Assembly (NCBI GenBank): GCA_011524675.1
Contig: WTJX01000019.1
Location: 1 to 5,399, forward strand
Direction: 5' to 3'
DNA length: 5,399 nt
Origin: Cytophagales bacterium
Lineage (GTDB): Bacteria > Bacteroidota > Bacteroidia > Cytophagales > JAAEPT01
Below are positions 5,396 to 5,399 of this stretch, in pieces; the stretch's first letter is position 1; each line of letters opens with the position of its first letter. Position numbers and translations under genes: made by a program. Under the pieces are notes generated by a model, which was given only the letters and a program-made list of their open reading frames with translations, made no database searches and was not told the origin of the DNA.

Positions 5396-5399
5396 GAAC

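Noticed and set aside
1..5399. CRISPR arrays, tRNA genes, defence genes or a multi-gene novel system
   Set aside because: No regularly spaced repeats, no cloverleaf with a T-loop consensus, and apart from the IS end, the translation genes, the membrane protein and the aminopeptidase no further coding regions are supported.

Overview
The window is AT-rich DNA that reads as a Bacteroidota chromosome, perhaps the Cytophagia; that finer placement is a guess. Three things point this way. None of the genes has a clear Shine-Dalgarno sequence, and the bases before each start are A/T-rich. Promoter-like sites of the Bacteroidota type (TAnnTTTG near -7) lie upstream of rpsP and of the minus-strand gene. 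The bS16 protein has a long Ala/Glu/Lys-rich tail of the kind seen in this phylum.

Layout: positions 1-174 hold the right-hand end of an insertion sequence, with the last 52 residues of an ISAs1-type transposase and a probable terminal inverted repeat. Next come rpsP (bS16), a strong intrinsic terminator, and the pair rimM and trmD, 14 bases apart. Together these are a translation block: a small-subunit ribosomal protein, a 16S-processing/30S-assembly factor and the tRNA m1G37 methyltransferase. rplS, often the fourth gene of this cluster, does not follow.

A convergent minus-strand gene (2296-3528) follows trmD. It encodes an uncharacterised membrane protein with an N-terminal winged-helix-like domain, one transmembrane helix and a 265-residue C-terminal domain predicted to be outside the cytoplasm. 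This ToxR/CadC-like architecture suggests a transmembrane one-component regulator and is the most novel item in the window. It appears to start at a TTG codon just downstream of a Bacteroidota-type promoter.

A 382-bp divergent intergenic region (3529-3910) separates it from a complete M17 leucyl aminopeptidase gene (3911-5335). That region holds the regulator's promoter, three clustered TTTGAC motifs, a 10-bp palindrome and only weak candidates for the aminopeptidase promoter. The window ends in a large, nearly perfect hairpin just after the aminopeptidase stop codon. It could be a terminator, a REP-like repeat or both.

The translation genes work together by known function. Nothing in the sequence proves a functional link between the membrane regulator and the aminopeptidase beyond their shared upstream region.
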